A DNA stretch of 64,000 nucleotides from CAXMMR01 sp965198995 (GTDB lineage Bacteria; Pseudomonadota; Alphaproteobacteria; Acetobacterales; Acetobacteraceae): contig CBDAQG010000002.1 in assembly GCA_965198995.1 (NCBI GenBank), forward strand, positions 930,001 to 994,000. Reading direction: 5' to 3'. Within the stretch, counting starts at the first letter, position 1; every line of letters begins with the position of its first letter. A program made the translations under genes and the position numbers. The notes beneath the pieces are model-generated. The model ran no database searches, was not told where the DNA came from, and worked only from the letters and a program-made list of their open reading frames with translations. Positions 16,847 through 25,690 of this stretch are shown piece after piece.

Positions 16847-19800
16847 ATGGCGTTCAACATCTCAGGCGCCTCCATCCGGCGGCCGGTGCCGGCGCTGGTG
16901 CTGTTCACCGTGCTGCTGGTGCTGGGCATCGCGAGCTTTCTTGCGGTGCCGATCACCCGCGCGCCGAACGTCGACATCCCGGTGGTCTCGGTCGAGATCA
17001 CGCAGTCGGGCGCGGCGCCGAGCGAGCTTGAGACGCAGGTGACCCGGCGCGTCGAGGACGCGGTCGCCGGTGTCGCCGGGGTCAAGCACGTGCAGTCCAC
17101 CGTCACCGACGGCGACAGCGTGACGGTCATCGAGCTGCGGCTGGAGGTGAGCTCGGACCGGGCGCTGAACGACGTGCGCGACGCGGTCTCGCGCATCCGA
17201 ACCCAGCTGCCGGCGGCGATCGACGAGCCGATCATCAGCCGCATCGACGTCGTCGGCCAGGCGATCCAGACCTACGCCGCCGCGGCGCCGAGCCTGACGC
17301 TGGAGCAACTGTCCTGGTTCGTCGACGACGTGGTGGTGCGCGATCTGCAGGGGGTTCGCGGCGTCGGCGGGGTGCAGCGCGTCGGCGGGGTGACGCGCGA
17401 GATGCAGGTGGCGCTCGAGCCGGACCGGCTGGCCGCCTTCGGCATCACCGCCGGGGACGTGAACCGGCAGGTGGCGGCGACCAACATCGACCTCGCGGGC
17501 GGCCGGGCGGAGCTGGGTGGCCAGGAGCAGGCCATTCGCACCCTGGCCGGGGCGGACAGCGTCACCGCTCTCGCCGCCTCGCGCATCGTGCTCCCGGGCG
17601 GGCGCGAGACGCGGCTGTCCGACCTCGGCACCGTCAGCGACAGCTACGAGCAGCCGCGGCAGTTCGCCCGGCTCGATGGTGACCGGCCGGTGGTGGCGTT
17701 TGCCGTCGAGCGGGCCAAGGGGGCGAGCGACGTCGCCGTCGCGGCGCTCGTGCGGGCGCGCATCGCGGCGCTGTCGGCGAGCCACCCGGAGGTGCAGTTC
17801 AGCCTGATCGACGACAGCGTGCGCGGGACCTACGGCAGCTTCCTCGCCGCCATGCACGCGCTGCTCGAGGGGGCGGCGCTGGCGGTGCTGGTGGTGTTCA
17901 TCTTCCTGCACGACTGGCGGGCGACGCTGGTGGCGGCGACGGCGCTGCCGCTCGCCGTCATCCCGACCTTCCTGGCGATGCAGGTGATGGGCTTCTCGTT
18001 CAACTTCATCAGCCTGCTGGCGATCACGTTGGTCACCGGCATCCTGGTCGACGACGCGATCGTCGAGGTGGAGAACATCGCCCGCCATATCCGGATGGGC
18101 AAAACGGCGCGCCAGGCGGCGATCGACGCGTCCGACGAGATCGGGCTCGCCGTGACCGCGATCACGCTGACCATCGTCGCGGTGTTCGCGCCGGTGAGCT
18201 TTATGGGCGGCATCGCTGGGCAGTATTTCAAGCAGTTCGGGCTGACCATCGGCGCCGCCGTGCTGGCCTCGCTCATGGTCGCCCGGCTGCTCACGCCGGT
18301 GCTGGCCGCTCACCTGCTGCGGCCGCATCCCGCCGAGGCGCCGCCGCCGGGACCGCTGGCGCGCGTCTATGCGCGGCTGCTCTCGGCGACGCTGCGGCGG
18401 CCGTATTGGACGCTCGGCGTCGGCCTGCTGCTGTTCGGCCTGTCGCTGTGGTCGACGACTACGCTGCCAATCGACTTCATCCCGGCCGACGATGACAGCC
18501 GCAGCGTGCTGTCGCTCGAGCTGCCGCCCGGCTCGACGCTCGACGACACGGCGGCGCGCACCGACCAGGTCGCCCGCGTGTTTCGTCAGGTGCCGGAGGT
18601 CAGCGGCGTGTTGGTCGTCGGCGGGCAGACGCCGACCGGCGCGGGCGACGACGTCAGCAAGGCCAACATGACGGTGACGCTGGTGCCCAAGGGCGAGCGC
18701 CACCGCTCGCAGAAGCAGGTCGAGGGCGAGCTCAGCCGGCGGCTCGCGGCGATCCCGGACGTGCGCGGCTGGTATGTCAACGATCGGGGCGAGCGGCAGC
18801 TCTCGATCAGCCTGCTCGGGCGCGAGCCGGCGCCGCTCGACCGGGCGGTCGCCAGCCTCGAGAGCGCGATGCGGCGGCTGCCCGGCTACACCAACGTCGC
18901 CGCCAATGCCGGGCTCGACCGGCCGGAGCTGCGGGTGCTGCCGCGCGGCGACGAGGCGGCGCGCGTGGGCGTCTCGCCGCAGGCGATCGCCGAGGCGCTG
19001 CGCATCGCCACACTCGGCGACATCGACGCGCTGCTGCCGAAATTCCACCTGGGCGACCGGCAGATCCCGATTCGGGTCGAGCTCGCGCGCAGCGCCCGCG
19101 GCCGGCTGCAGACGCTGCAGACGCTCGCCGTCGAGGGCGCCACCGGGATGGCGATGCCGCTGCTCTCGGTGGCCGAGATCGGCTTCGGCCAGGGGCCGGC
19201 CTCGATCGAGCGCTACGACCGGGAGCGGCGGGTGGTGATCGGCGCCGACCTCGCGCCCGGCATCGCGCTCGGCGCCGCGCTCGACCGGGTGGCGGCGCTG
19301 CCGCAGGCGCGGCACCTGCCGGCCGGGGTGCGGCTCGCCGGCGGCGGCGACGCCGAGATCATGGGCGAGGTGTTCGCCGGCTTCGCCGGCGCGATGGGCG
19401 TCGGGCTGATGATGATGCTGGCGGTGCTGGTGCTGCTGTTCGGCGGCCTCGCCCAGCCGGTGACGATCCTGCTGTCGCTGCCGCTCTCGCTCGGCGGCGT
19501 CATCCTCGCTCTGCTGGTGACCGGGAACCCGATCAGCATGCCGGTGGTGATCGGCATCCTGATGCTGATCGGCATCGTCACCAAGAACGCCATCATGCTG
19601 GTCGACTTCGCCATCGAGGCGCGCACGCATGGCGCCAGCCGCCGCACCGCGCTGATGGAGGCGGGAGCCAAGCGGGCGCGGCCGATCGTGATGACGACGG
19701 TGGCCATGGTCGCCGGCATGCTGCCGAGCGCCTTTGGGCTGGGGGACGGCGGCGAGTTCCGCTCGCCGATGGCGATCGGGGTGATCGGCGGATTGATCGT

Positions 19801-19933
19801 CTCGACCGTGCTGTCGCTGGTCTTCGTGCCGTCGTTCTACGTCGCCATGGACGATCTCAGCATGCTGGGCGGACGGCTGCTGAGACGACGGCGGGGAGCC
19901 GTAAGGCCTGGGGTGGAGCAGCCAGCAGAGTAA
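16847..19933 (+). CDS. RND efflux permease, AcrB/MdtB-like
   Basis: Proton-driven inner-membrane pump of 1028 residues, full length for the hydrophobe/amphiphile RND family. The N-terminal helix (RRPVPALVLFTVLLVLGIAS) is followed by periplasmic porter domains, then helices 2-6 with the proton-relay aspartates in LVTGILVDDAIVEVENIARH, a second porter block and the last helices (MPVVIGILMLIGIVTKNAIM). It forms an operon with the adaptor just upstream. The substrate cannot be told from sequence. The stop codon overlaps the first bases of a double-hairpin repeat. Confidence 0.93.
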   Translation: MAFNISGASIRRPVPALVLFTVLLVLGIASFLAVPITRAPNVDIPVVSVEITQSGAAPSELETQVTRRVEDAVAGVAGVKHVQSTVTDGDSVTVIELRLEVSSDRALNDVRDAVSRIRTQLPAAIDEPIISRIDVVGQAIQTYAAAAPSLTLEQLSWFVDDVVVRDLQGVRGVGGVQRVGGVTREMQVALEPDRLAAFGITAGDVNRQVAATNIDLAGGRAELGGQEQAIRTLAGADSVTALAASRIVLPGGRETRLSDLGTVSDSYEQPRQFARLDGDRPVVAFAVERAKGASDVAVAALVRARIAALSASHPEVQFSLIDDSVRGTYGSFLAAMHALLEGAALAVLVVFIFLHDWRATLVAATALPLAVIPTFLAMQVMGFSFNFISLLAITLVTGILVDDAIVEVENIARHIRMGKTARQAAIDASDEIGLAVTAITLTIVAVFAPVSFMGGIAGQYFKQFGLTIGAAVLASLMVARLLTPVLAAHLLRPHPAEAPPPGPLARVYARLLSATLRRPYWTLGVGLLLFGLSLWSTTTLPIDFIPADDDSRSVLSLELPPGSTLDDTAARTDQVARVFRQVPEVSGVLVVGGQTPTGAGDDVSKANMTVTLVPKGERHRSQKQVEGELSRRLAAIPDVRGWYVNDRGERQLSISLLGREPAPLDRAVASLESAMRRLPGYTNVAANAGLDRPELRVLPRGDEAARVGVSPQAIAEALRIATLGDIDALLPKFHLGDRQIPIRVELARSARGRLQTLQTLAVEGATGMAMPLLSVAEIGFGQGPASIERYDRERRVVIGADLAPGIALGAALDRVAALPQARHLPAGVRLAGGGDAEIMGEVFAGFAGAMGVGLMMMLAVLVLLFGGLAQPVTILLSLPLSLGGVILALLVTGNPISMPVVIGILMLIGIVTKNAIMLVDFAIEARTHGASRRTALMEAGAKRARPIVMTTVAMVAGMLPSAFGLGDGGEFRSPMAIGVIGGLIVSTVLSLVFVPSFYVAMDDLSMLGGRLLRRRRGAVRPGVEQPAE

Positions 19934-20241
19934 GGCCAGGGCTCTGCCCTGGACCCGCTGGGGCCGGCGGCCCCAGATCCCGATTTTTTAGGTTAGGCGA
20001 AATACGGCAAGATTTCGTGGTGGTTGGCGAGACGAGACTTAACCCTTGGCGGAAAAATAAACTTATTAATAACAATAAGTTATCCAAAACTTGCATATAG
20101 GCAAGATTGCTAGGCCGTTGCCAACGGCCTCCACCACGGGTTGATTGCTAGCACGCTGAGGGCGTCGTCTCATCAGTCATGGGGTCTGGGGCCTACCGGC
20201 CCCAGCGGAGTCCAGAGGCAGAGCCTCTGGCCTTGCCTGCC
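19932..20241. repeat. Inverted pair of double-hairpin repeats around a 200 bp AT-rich spacer
   Basis: The left copy (19932-19981) reads CCAGGGC-TCT-GCCCTGG, GACCCGCT, GGGGCC-GGC-GGCCCC. The right copy (20181-20241), in opposite orientation, reads GGGGCC-TACC-GGCCCC and CCAGAGGC-AGA-GCCTCTGG. The spacer is unusually AT-rich (AATAAACTTATTAATAAC) and has an internal dyad TAGGCCGTTGCCAACGGCCT. The pair fills the whole gap between two convergent genes and abuts both stop codons, so it may act as a bidirectional 3' element. Confidence 0.75.
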
Positions 20242-20251
20242 TCACGCGCGC

Positions 20252-21508
20252 CTAGGCGGCGGCGGACCGGGTGGGGCGGCGTTCGGCGATCCGGTCGGCC
20301 AGGTGGCCGGCGTCGCGGGCGATGCCGCTGAAGCGGCCCGAGCCCCAGCTGTGCAGCCAGGGCAGGCCGAGGAAGTAGAGGCCGGGCATCGGGGTCACGC
20401 CGCGGTGGTGCGAGGGGATGCCGCGGCCGTCGAACACCGGCAGCTTGATCCAGCGGTAGTTCGGCCGGAAGCCGATGCACCAGACGACGCTGGTGACCTC
20501 GCCGGCTGCGAGGTCGAGCGATGGCGGCGCGCCTGGCGCGGGCTGCCAGACCGGCGTGTAGGGCGCCTCCTCGGGGGCCGACACGCCTTGAGCGGTGATC
20601 CAGCCGTCGATGGAGCGCTTGATGTTTTCGTTGGTGGCGTCCGCCTCGTCGAGGTTGGCGACGAGATCGTCGTTGAAGCTGGCCTGACTGTCGCGCACGA
20701 GCGCCAGACTGCCGTGCAGTTGCATGCCTTCAAGGGCAAAGCGGCGCAGGTCGATGTCGCGGCCGCCGTCGCGGCCAGTGACGTAATGATTGGTCTTGTC
20801 GCGCACGCCTTCGCGCAGCGGGTGGCGCTCGACGGGGATGTCGTAGAACCCCATCTTGTCGAGCCACTCGACGACGTCGCGGCCGCGATAGAAGCGGGCG
20901 ACGCGCGGCGCCGGGCCAACGCAGAGATGCACCTGGCGGCCGGCGAGGTGGAGGTCCTCGGCGATCTGGGCCCCGGACTGGCCGGTGCCGACGACGAGCA
21001 CGGCGCCGGGCGGCAGGGTCTCCGGCCGGGCGTATTCCGACGAGTGCAGCTGGCGGATGGCGGGCGGGATGGCGGCGGCGTAGGGCGGGATGATGGCGTC
21101 ATGATAGCCGCCGGTCGCGATCACCACCTCGCCGGCGTGCCAGCGACCGGCATCGGTCTGCACCTCGTAGCCGCCGCCGGGCGCGGCGGCGAGCGAAGTC
21201 ACCGTGACGCCGGCGCGCACCGGGGGGTCAAAGCTGTCGCGGAACGCTTTCAGGTAGGCGACGATCTCGTGCTTGAGCATGAAGCCGTTCGGGTCGTCGC
21301 CGCGGTAGTCAAAGCCCGGCAGGCGGCACTGCCAGTTCGGCGTCACCAGGCAGAACGTGTCCCAGCGCTCATGCTCCCAGGCATGGCCGACATCATTGCG
21401 ATCCAGCACGACGTGCTCGACGCCGTCGCGCTTGAGGAACCAGCTCATCGCCAGGCCGGCCTGGCCGGCGCCGACGATCAACACCGGCACGTGGGTCACA
21501 TCAGTCAT
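20252..21508 (-). CDS. MSMEG_0569 family flavin-dependent oxidoreductase
   Basis: FAD/NADPH-dependent monooxygenase-like enzyme (418 residues), last gene of the Nit1C cluster. The FAD-binding motif is at the start (PVLIVGAGQAGLAMSWFL), and a second nucleotide-binding site near residue 180 reads GAVLVVGTGQSGAQIAEDL. The C-terminal IGFRPNYRWIKLPVFDGRG is typical of the group. The reaction is unknown; related flavin monooxygenases oxidise N or S atoms. The ATG at 21508 is used because GGGAGG lies 5 bases upstream, although the frame is open to 21532. Confidence 0.87.
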   Translation of the reverse strand: MTDVTHVPVLIVGAGQAGLAMSWFLKRDGVEHVVLDRNDVGHAWEHERWDTFCLVTPNWQCRLPGFDYRGDDPNGFMLKHEIVAYLKAFRDSFDPPVRAGVTVTSLAAAPGGGYEVQTDAGRWHAGEVVIATGGYHDAIIPPYAAAIPPAIRQLHSSEYARPETLPPGAVLVVGTGQSGAQIAEDLHLAGRQVHLCVGPAPRVARFYRGRDVVEWLDKMGFYDIPVERHPLREGVRDKTNHYVTGRDGGRDIDLRRFALEGMQLHGSLALVRDSQASFNDDLVANLDEADATNENIKRSIDGWITAQGVSAPEEAPYTPVWQPAPGAPPSLDLAAGEVTSVVWCIGFRPNYRWIKLPVFDGRGIPSHHRGVTPMPGLYFLGLPWLHSWGSGRFSGIARDAGHLADRIAERRPTRSAAA

Positions 21509-21528
21509 CATCGCCTCCCTTCCGGCGC

Positions 21529-21828
21529 TCACAGCCGCTCGAACCCTAGCACGGTGACCGTCGGCGCGTCGGCCGGGCCGTCTGGCGCCTGGCGCGCCGC
21601 CTCGCGGCGGATGTCCTCGATCTGGGCGAGCGCACGGCTGCAGGCGAAACCGTAGCGCGCCGCGACACGCTCGCTGGCGACGGCCAGGGCGGCGGTGCTG
21701 GCGCGGACGAACTCGTCGAGCGGGTAGCGCGTGCCGACCGCGAGGTGCTCCTCGACCACCAGCGAGGGCGAGTAGCAGGCGGTTTCGCGGCCGTCCGGCC
21801 AGCGCACGGTGAAGCGCATCTCAGGCAT
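21529..21828 (-). CDS. MSMEG_0570 family nitrogen starvation response protein
   Basis: A 99-residue cytosolic protein of the small family found only in Nit1C clusters. Recognisable features are the start MPEMRFTVRWPDGRETACYS, SLVVEEHLAVGTRYPLDEFV, and GFACSRALAQ. The biochemical role is unknown. The ATG at 21828 was chosen over an upstream in-frame start because the family begins MPEM. It overlaps the end of the glycosyltransferase gene by 8 bases. Confidence 0.85.
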   Translation of the reverse strand: MPEMRFTVRWPDGRETACYSPSLVVEEHLAVGTRYPLDEFVRASTAALAVASERVAARYGFACSRALAQIEDIRREAARQAPDGPADAPTVTVLGFERL

Positions 21829-22960
21829 GTTGCCGCTCCTGCATGGCATGGAACACCGGCAGATGGCGATCGGCGACCGCCCGCCACGGCATGCGGGCGG
21901 CGACGCGCAGGCCGTTGCGGCGCAGCGACGAGCGCAGCGCCGGACTGGTGGCCTCGACGATGGCGCGAGCGATCGCGACCGGGTCCTCCGGGTCGACGAA
22001 CAGGCAGTCGCCCGGGGTGAGGTGCTCGGTGAAGGGCGGTTGGGCGGCGACGATCGAGGGGGTTCCCGCCGCCATCGCCTCGACGGCGGCGAGGCCGAAG
22101 CCCTCGGCGAGCGAGGGGCTGAGCAGCATGTCGGCGGCGCGATACAGCGCCGGCACCTCGTCGTCCGGCACGACGCCGCAGACGCGGACGGCGGCGGCGA
22201 GGCCGAGGCGGGCGAGGGCAGCCTGGAACCGCGCGCCGTAGGCGGTGTGGTCGAGCAGGCTGGCGCCGCCGGCGATCAGCAGGGTCGCATTCGGCAGCGA
22301 GCGGCGGGCGATCGCGAAGCCCTCCAGGATGCCGAGCGTGTTTTTGCGCGGCTCGACGCCGCCGAGGGCGAGCAGGCGCAGCCCGCCGGTGGGCCAGCGC
22401 TCACGGGTCGTCGCGTCGGCGGGGCCGGGCAGGGGGGAGAAGCGGGCGGTGTCGACGCCGTTGCCGACCAGGGTGGCCGCGCGGCCGAACTCGGCGGCAA
22501 GCCTGGCCTGGTAGAGCTGGCTGACGCAGCACAGCGCGGCGGCGTCGCGCAGGCCGGTCTCCTGCCAGGCGGCGCGGCGCGGGTCCTCGACAGGGTCGAG
22601 GTGGTGGACCGTCCGCGAGAAGCCGCCGATCGCGCCCAGGCGCACCAGGGCGGCCAGGGCGTTGGCGGTGATCGGGTCGCCGGCGTGCCAGACGTCGAAG
22701 CGCGGCGCCCCGGGGGCGGCGAGCCATTGCACGATGAGGTCGATCTGCTGGCCGATCCGCTCGACGCTGCCGGTGCGGCCGGCGGTGGCGAGCGGCAGCG
22801 CGACCGCGCGGCCGGGCGGCGGGCGGAAGAAGCCGCGCGCGCCGAGCGGGGCGAGCAGGCTGACCTCGTGGCCGGCCTCGACCAGCGCCTCGCCGACCGA
22901 GAGCGCGTGCACGACGCCGCCGCGCGGATTGCCGGAATGGGTGAACAGGCCGATCTTCAT
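21821..22960 (-). CDS. MSMEG_0565 family glycosyltransferase (GT4 type)
   Basis: A 379-residue GT-B fold glycosyltransferase. The N-terminal MKIGLFTHSGNPRGGVVHAL carries the GG loop of retaining GT4 enzymes. The C-terminal half has VGNGVDTARFSPLPG, LLALGGVEPRKNTLGILEGF and the donor-binding block SPSLAEGFGLAAVEAMAAGT. Donor and acceptor sugars are unknown. Its consistent presence in Nit1C clusters suggests that a glycosylated intermediate or product is made. Its ATG overlaps the stop of the preceding gene by 4 bases. Confidence 0.87.
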   Translation of the reverse strand: MKIGLFTHSGNPRGGVVHALSVGEALVEAGHEVSLLAPLGARGFFRPPPGRAVALPLATAGRTGSVERIGQQIDLIVQWLAAPGAPRFDVWHAGDPITANALAALVRLGAIGGFSRTVHHLDPVEDPRRAAWQETGLRDAAALCCVSQLYQARLAAEFGRAATLVGNGVDTARFSPLPGPADATTRERWPTGGLRLLALGGVEPRKNTLGILEGFAIARRSLPNATLLIAGGASLLDHTAYGARFQAALARLGLAAAVRVCGVVPDDEVPALYRAADMLLSPSLAEGFGLAAVEAMAAGTPSIVAAQPPFTEHLTPGDCLFVDPEDPVAIARAIVEATSPALRSSLRRNGLRVAARMPWRAVADRHLPVFHAMQERQHA

Positions 22961-23946
22961 GGCGCGCGCCGGGCGGTCGGTTCGGCCTGGGCGCAGCCCA
23001 TCAGGCGCTCGGCGGCGTGGTCCCAGAACACCGTCTCGACGGCGCCCTCCTGCAGGCGCAGCGCCGACCCGGCCTCGCAACGGCCGATCGCGGCACAGGC
23101 GATACCGGTGGCCTCGAAGGCGGCGGTGATGGCGGCGACGGCAGCCGCGGGGGCGGCGAGCACGAAGCCGAAGCTGGGGAAGCAGCGCAGCCAGCGCAGC
23201 AGCTCGACGCCGGGCGGGCGCGGCACGGCCTCGGGGTCGATCACCATGCCGACGCGGGAGCTTTCGGCGAGCATCAGCGCGGTGCCGACCAGCCCGGCCT
23301 GGCTGATGTCCTTGGCGCTGGCGCACAGCCCGGCCTCGGCGAGTGCCGGCAGCACGGCCAGGGCGGCGCGGAGCCGGGCGGGCGGGGCGTGGCTCGCGGC
23401 ATCGAAATTGTCAAAGCAAGGGCGGAACGAGCCGCGCAGGTCGATGGCGGCGAGCAGCACGTCGCCGGGCTGCGCGGCAAAGCCGCTGAGCAGGCGGCGG
23501 GCGCGGCCGAGCACGGCGACCGAGAGCTGCAGCTCAGGCGCACGCAGGTTGCTGTGGCCGCCGACGATCGGCACCCCGTAGGCGGCGGCGGCGGCGCGCA
23601 AGCCGGCGAGCAGCGGCTCGGCCTGCTCAGCGCCGGCGCTCCACAGCGCGTCCACCACCGCGGTCGCCCGGCCGCCCATGGCGGCGACGTCGCTGAGGTT
23701 GACCATGACGCCGCACCAGCCGGCGAACCAGGGCTCGGCGGCGACGAAGCCGGGCTGGAAGCCCTCGATGGCGAGCAGCAGGAAGCCGTCGCCATCCGGG
23801 ATGGCGGCGCAATCGTCGCCGACCGGGACGGCGGTCTCGGCGAGGCCGAGGCGCTGCGCGACGGTCTCGATGTCGCGTTTGGCGGCCAGGCCCTGGCCGC
23901 GGCGGAGCGCCTCGGCGAGGCTGGCGGCGTGCAGCGCGTCGGGCAT
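22957..23946 (-). CDS. Sll0787 family AIR synthase-like protein
   Basis: A 329-residue member of the PurM/AIR synthase-related ATP-binding superfamily (the SelD, ThiL, HypE and PurM group). Visible motifs are VPVGDDCAAIPDGDGFLLLA near residue 42, GWCGVMVNLSDVAAMGGRAT near residue 75 and VPIVGGHSNLRAPELQLSVA; the SAKDISQAGLVGTAL block in the second half is typical. An ATP-dependent phosphorylation or amidation role is inferred from the fold. It is translationally coupled to both neighbours by 1-4 base overlaps. Confidence 0.85.
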   Translation of the reverse strand: MPDALHAASLAEALRRGQGLAAKRDIETVAQRLGLAETAVPVGDDCAAIPDGDGFLLLAIEGFQPGFVAAEPWFAGWCGVMVNLSDVAAMGGRATAVVDALWSAGAEQAEPLLAGLRAAAAAYGVPIVGGHSNLRAPELQLSVAVLGRARRLLSGFAAQPGDVLLAAIDLRGSFRPCFDNFDAASHAPPARLRAALAVLPALAEAGLCASAKDISQAGLVGTALMLAESSRVGMVIDPEAVPRPPGVELLRWLRCFPSFGFVLAAPAAAVAAITAAFEATGIACAAIGRCEAGSALRLQEGAVETVFWDHAAERLMGCAQAEPTARRAP

Positions 23947-24518
23947 CAGGCGGCCAGTGCTGCGGGCGTCAGGCGCGGGCGCGCCGGCGGGCGCAGCAGC
24001 GCGATTTCGGCCTGGCCATGCGCGGGGTAGGCGCCGAGGTCGGCCTGCATCAGGGCGTGCGGGCGGCCGTGCAGGTCGAGCGTGTCGACAACCTGCCAGT
24101 GCAGGGCTTCGAACAGGCCGACGTTCTGCACCTGGACATGGGCGAGAAAGCGCTCGCAGCCGCGGGCGTTGGCGGTGCTGACGGCGAGCCGGATCAGCTC
24201 GGTGCCGATGGCGCCGACGCGGCGGAACTCCGCCTCCACCGCGAGGCGCGAGCCCCACCACAGATGCCGCGTGGGCTGATGGATGCGCACCGCGCCGACG
24301 ATGCGGTCGGCCGCGCCGAGCACGCTGGTGGCGGCGACCATCGGGATCGCGACATCGTCCGTCAGGTCGCGGTCGGTGCCGTGAAACAGCGCTTGCTCGT
24401 GGCAGAAGACCTGGCGGCGCACGGCGAAGTGGCCGGCGCGGGCCCACGGTGCATCGGCGATCATCACGCTGTAGGCGGCGGGCAAGCTGCGCGGCATAGG
24501 GCCGTCGTATAACGGCAT
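23946..24518 (-). CDS. MSMEG_0567/Sll0786 family GNAT N-acetyltransferase
   Basis: A 190-residue acetyltransferase-fold protein of the Nit1C set. It has the GNAT core: RRQVFCHEQALFHGTDRDL (acceptor side), VGAVRIHQPTRHLWWGSRLA (strand 4) and FRRVGAIGTELIRLAVSTAN (acetyl-CoA pyrophosphate loop), then ARGCERFLAHVQVQNVGLFE. The ATG at 24518 gives MPLYDGPMPRS, close after the radical SAM stop at 24521. The substrate is unknown. Confidence 0.85.
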   Translation of the reverse strand: MPLYDGPMPRSLPAAYSVMIADAPWARAGHFAVRRQVFCHEQALFHGTDRDLTDDVAIPMVAATSVLGAADRIVGAVRIHQPTRHLWWGSRLAVEAEFRRVGAIGTELIRLAVSTANARGCERFLAHVQVQNVGLFEALHWQVVDTLDLHGRPHALMQADLGAYPAHGQAEIALLRPPARPRLTPAALAA

Positions 24519-24520
24519 GC

Positions 24521-25690
24521 TTACGCCTCGTAGGCGGACAGTGACGAGCAGGCGCCGCACTTGCTGCAGCCGGCCTTGACCGTGTCCGAGGTCAGGCCGG
24601 CCTCGCGCAGCATCCGGCCGAGCGGGGCGAGGATGGCGCGCATCGTTGCCGGGCTCGGCGCGGCGTGGGCCTCGAGCGGGGTGCCGCCGATCGGCACGAA
24701 GGGCACGACGAAGGGGTAGACGCCCAGGCCGATCAGCGTCTCGCAGAGACCCAGGATCTCGTCCGAGCCGTCGCCGAGGCCGGCCAGGATGTAGGTGCTG
24801 ACCTGGCCGCGGCCGAACACCGGCACTGCGGCGGCGAAGGCCTCGAGGTAGCGCTCGATGCTCACCGTCGCCTTGCCGGGCATGATGGCCTCGCGGGTGC
24901 GCTGGGTCGCACCCTCGAGGTGCATGCCCAGACTGTCGACGCCGGCGGCGTGCAGGCGGCGGAACCAGGCGTGGTCACGCGGCGGCTCGCACTGCGCCTG
25001 GATCGGCAGGTCGATCGCCGACTTGATGGCGAACGCGCTGTCGGCGAGCACGGCCGCGCCCCGGTCGATGACGTTCGGGGTGCCGGTGGTCAGCACCATG
25101 TGCTTGACGCCGTCGAGCAGCACCGCCATGCGGGCGACCTCGGCGAGCTGCTGTGGCGTCTTGTGGGCGATCGTGCGGCCGGCCTCGAGCGACTGGCCGA
25201 TGGCGCAGAACTGGCAGGCGGTGCGGCGGTCGGCGTAGCGGATGCAGGTCTGCAGCACCGTGGTCGCCAGCACGTCGGCGCCGTGCAGCATGGCGATCTT
25301 CCAGTACGGCACGCCGTCGAAGGTCTGCATGGCGTAGAAGCGCGGCTGGCGGGGAAACGAGATCGCCGCCAGGGGCAGGCCGTCGCGCAGCAGGACCGTC
25401 TGGCCGGCGAGGTCGGGCACGGCAGCGGTGAAGGGGGAGCGGCGGGCGGTGGCGGTGTGGATCGGCACCATGATCGTCTGGCCGTCGATGGTGACCGCCT
25501 TGTGGTCCGATGGTCCGGCGCCGCCGCGGCGGCTTTGGGCGCCGCTGCCGGCGCGGCCCTCCGGCTCAGTGAGTTGCAGGCCGAGCGATTGCAGCTCGGT
25601 GATCAGCTGGCGCGCCATCACCGGGGCGGGCGGCAGGGTCGGATGCCGCACGGTTGGAGGCATCTGGGTCGATCGCAGCGTCATCGACAT
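24521..25690 (-). CDS. MSMEG_0568 family radical SAM protein
   Basis: Radical SAM enzyme of the Nit1C cluster, up to 389 residues. The cluster-binding motif is TCIRYADRRTACQFCAIG, a CX8CX2C-type variant rather than CX3CX2C as seen here. RGGAGPSDHKAVTIDGQTIM near the start and the cysteine-rich C-terminus KAGCSKCGACSSLSAYEA suggest an auxiliary Fe-S site. The start is uncertain: 25690, 25663 or 25618 are all possible; family members start near 25618. With the 25690 start the gene overlaps the nitrilase by 125 bases. Confidence 0.85.
   Translation of the reverse strand: MSMTLRSTQMPPTVRHPTLPPAPVMARQLITELQSLGLQLTEPEGRAGSGAQSRRGGAGPSDHKAVTIDGQTIMVPIHTATARRSPFTAAVPDLAGQTVLLRDGLPLAAISFPRQPRFYAMQTFDGVPYWKIAMLHGADVLATTVLQTCIRYADRRTACQFCAIGQSLEAGRTIAHKTPQQLAEVARMAVLLDGVKHMVLTTGTPNVIDRGAAVLADSAFAIKSAIDLPIQAQCEPPRDHAWFRRLHAAGVDSLGMHLEGATQRTREAIMPGKATVSIERYLEAFAAAVPVFGRGQVSTYILAGLGDGSDEILGLCETLIGLGVYPFVVPFVPIGGTPLEAHAAPSPATMRAILAPLGRMLREAGLTSDTVKAGCSKCGACSSLSAYEA

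Noticed and set aside
16862..19630. A 922-codon open frame antisense to the RND pump
   Set aside because: It mirrors the codon bias of the pump gene, is rich in Arg/His/Gln and has no domain; high-GC genes often leave the complementary frame open.
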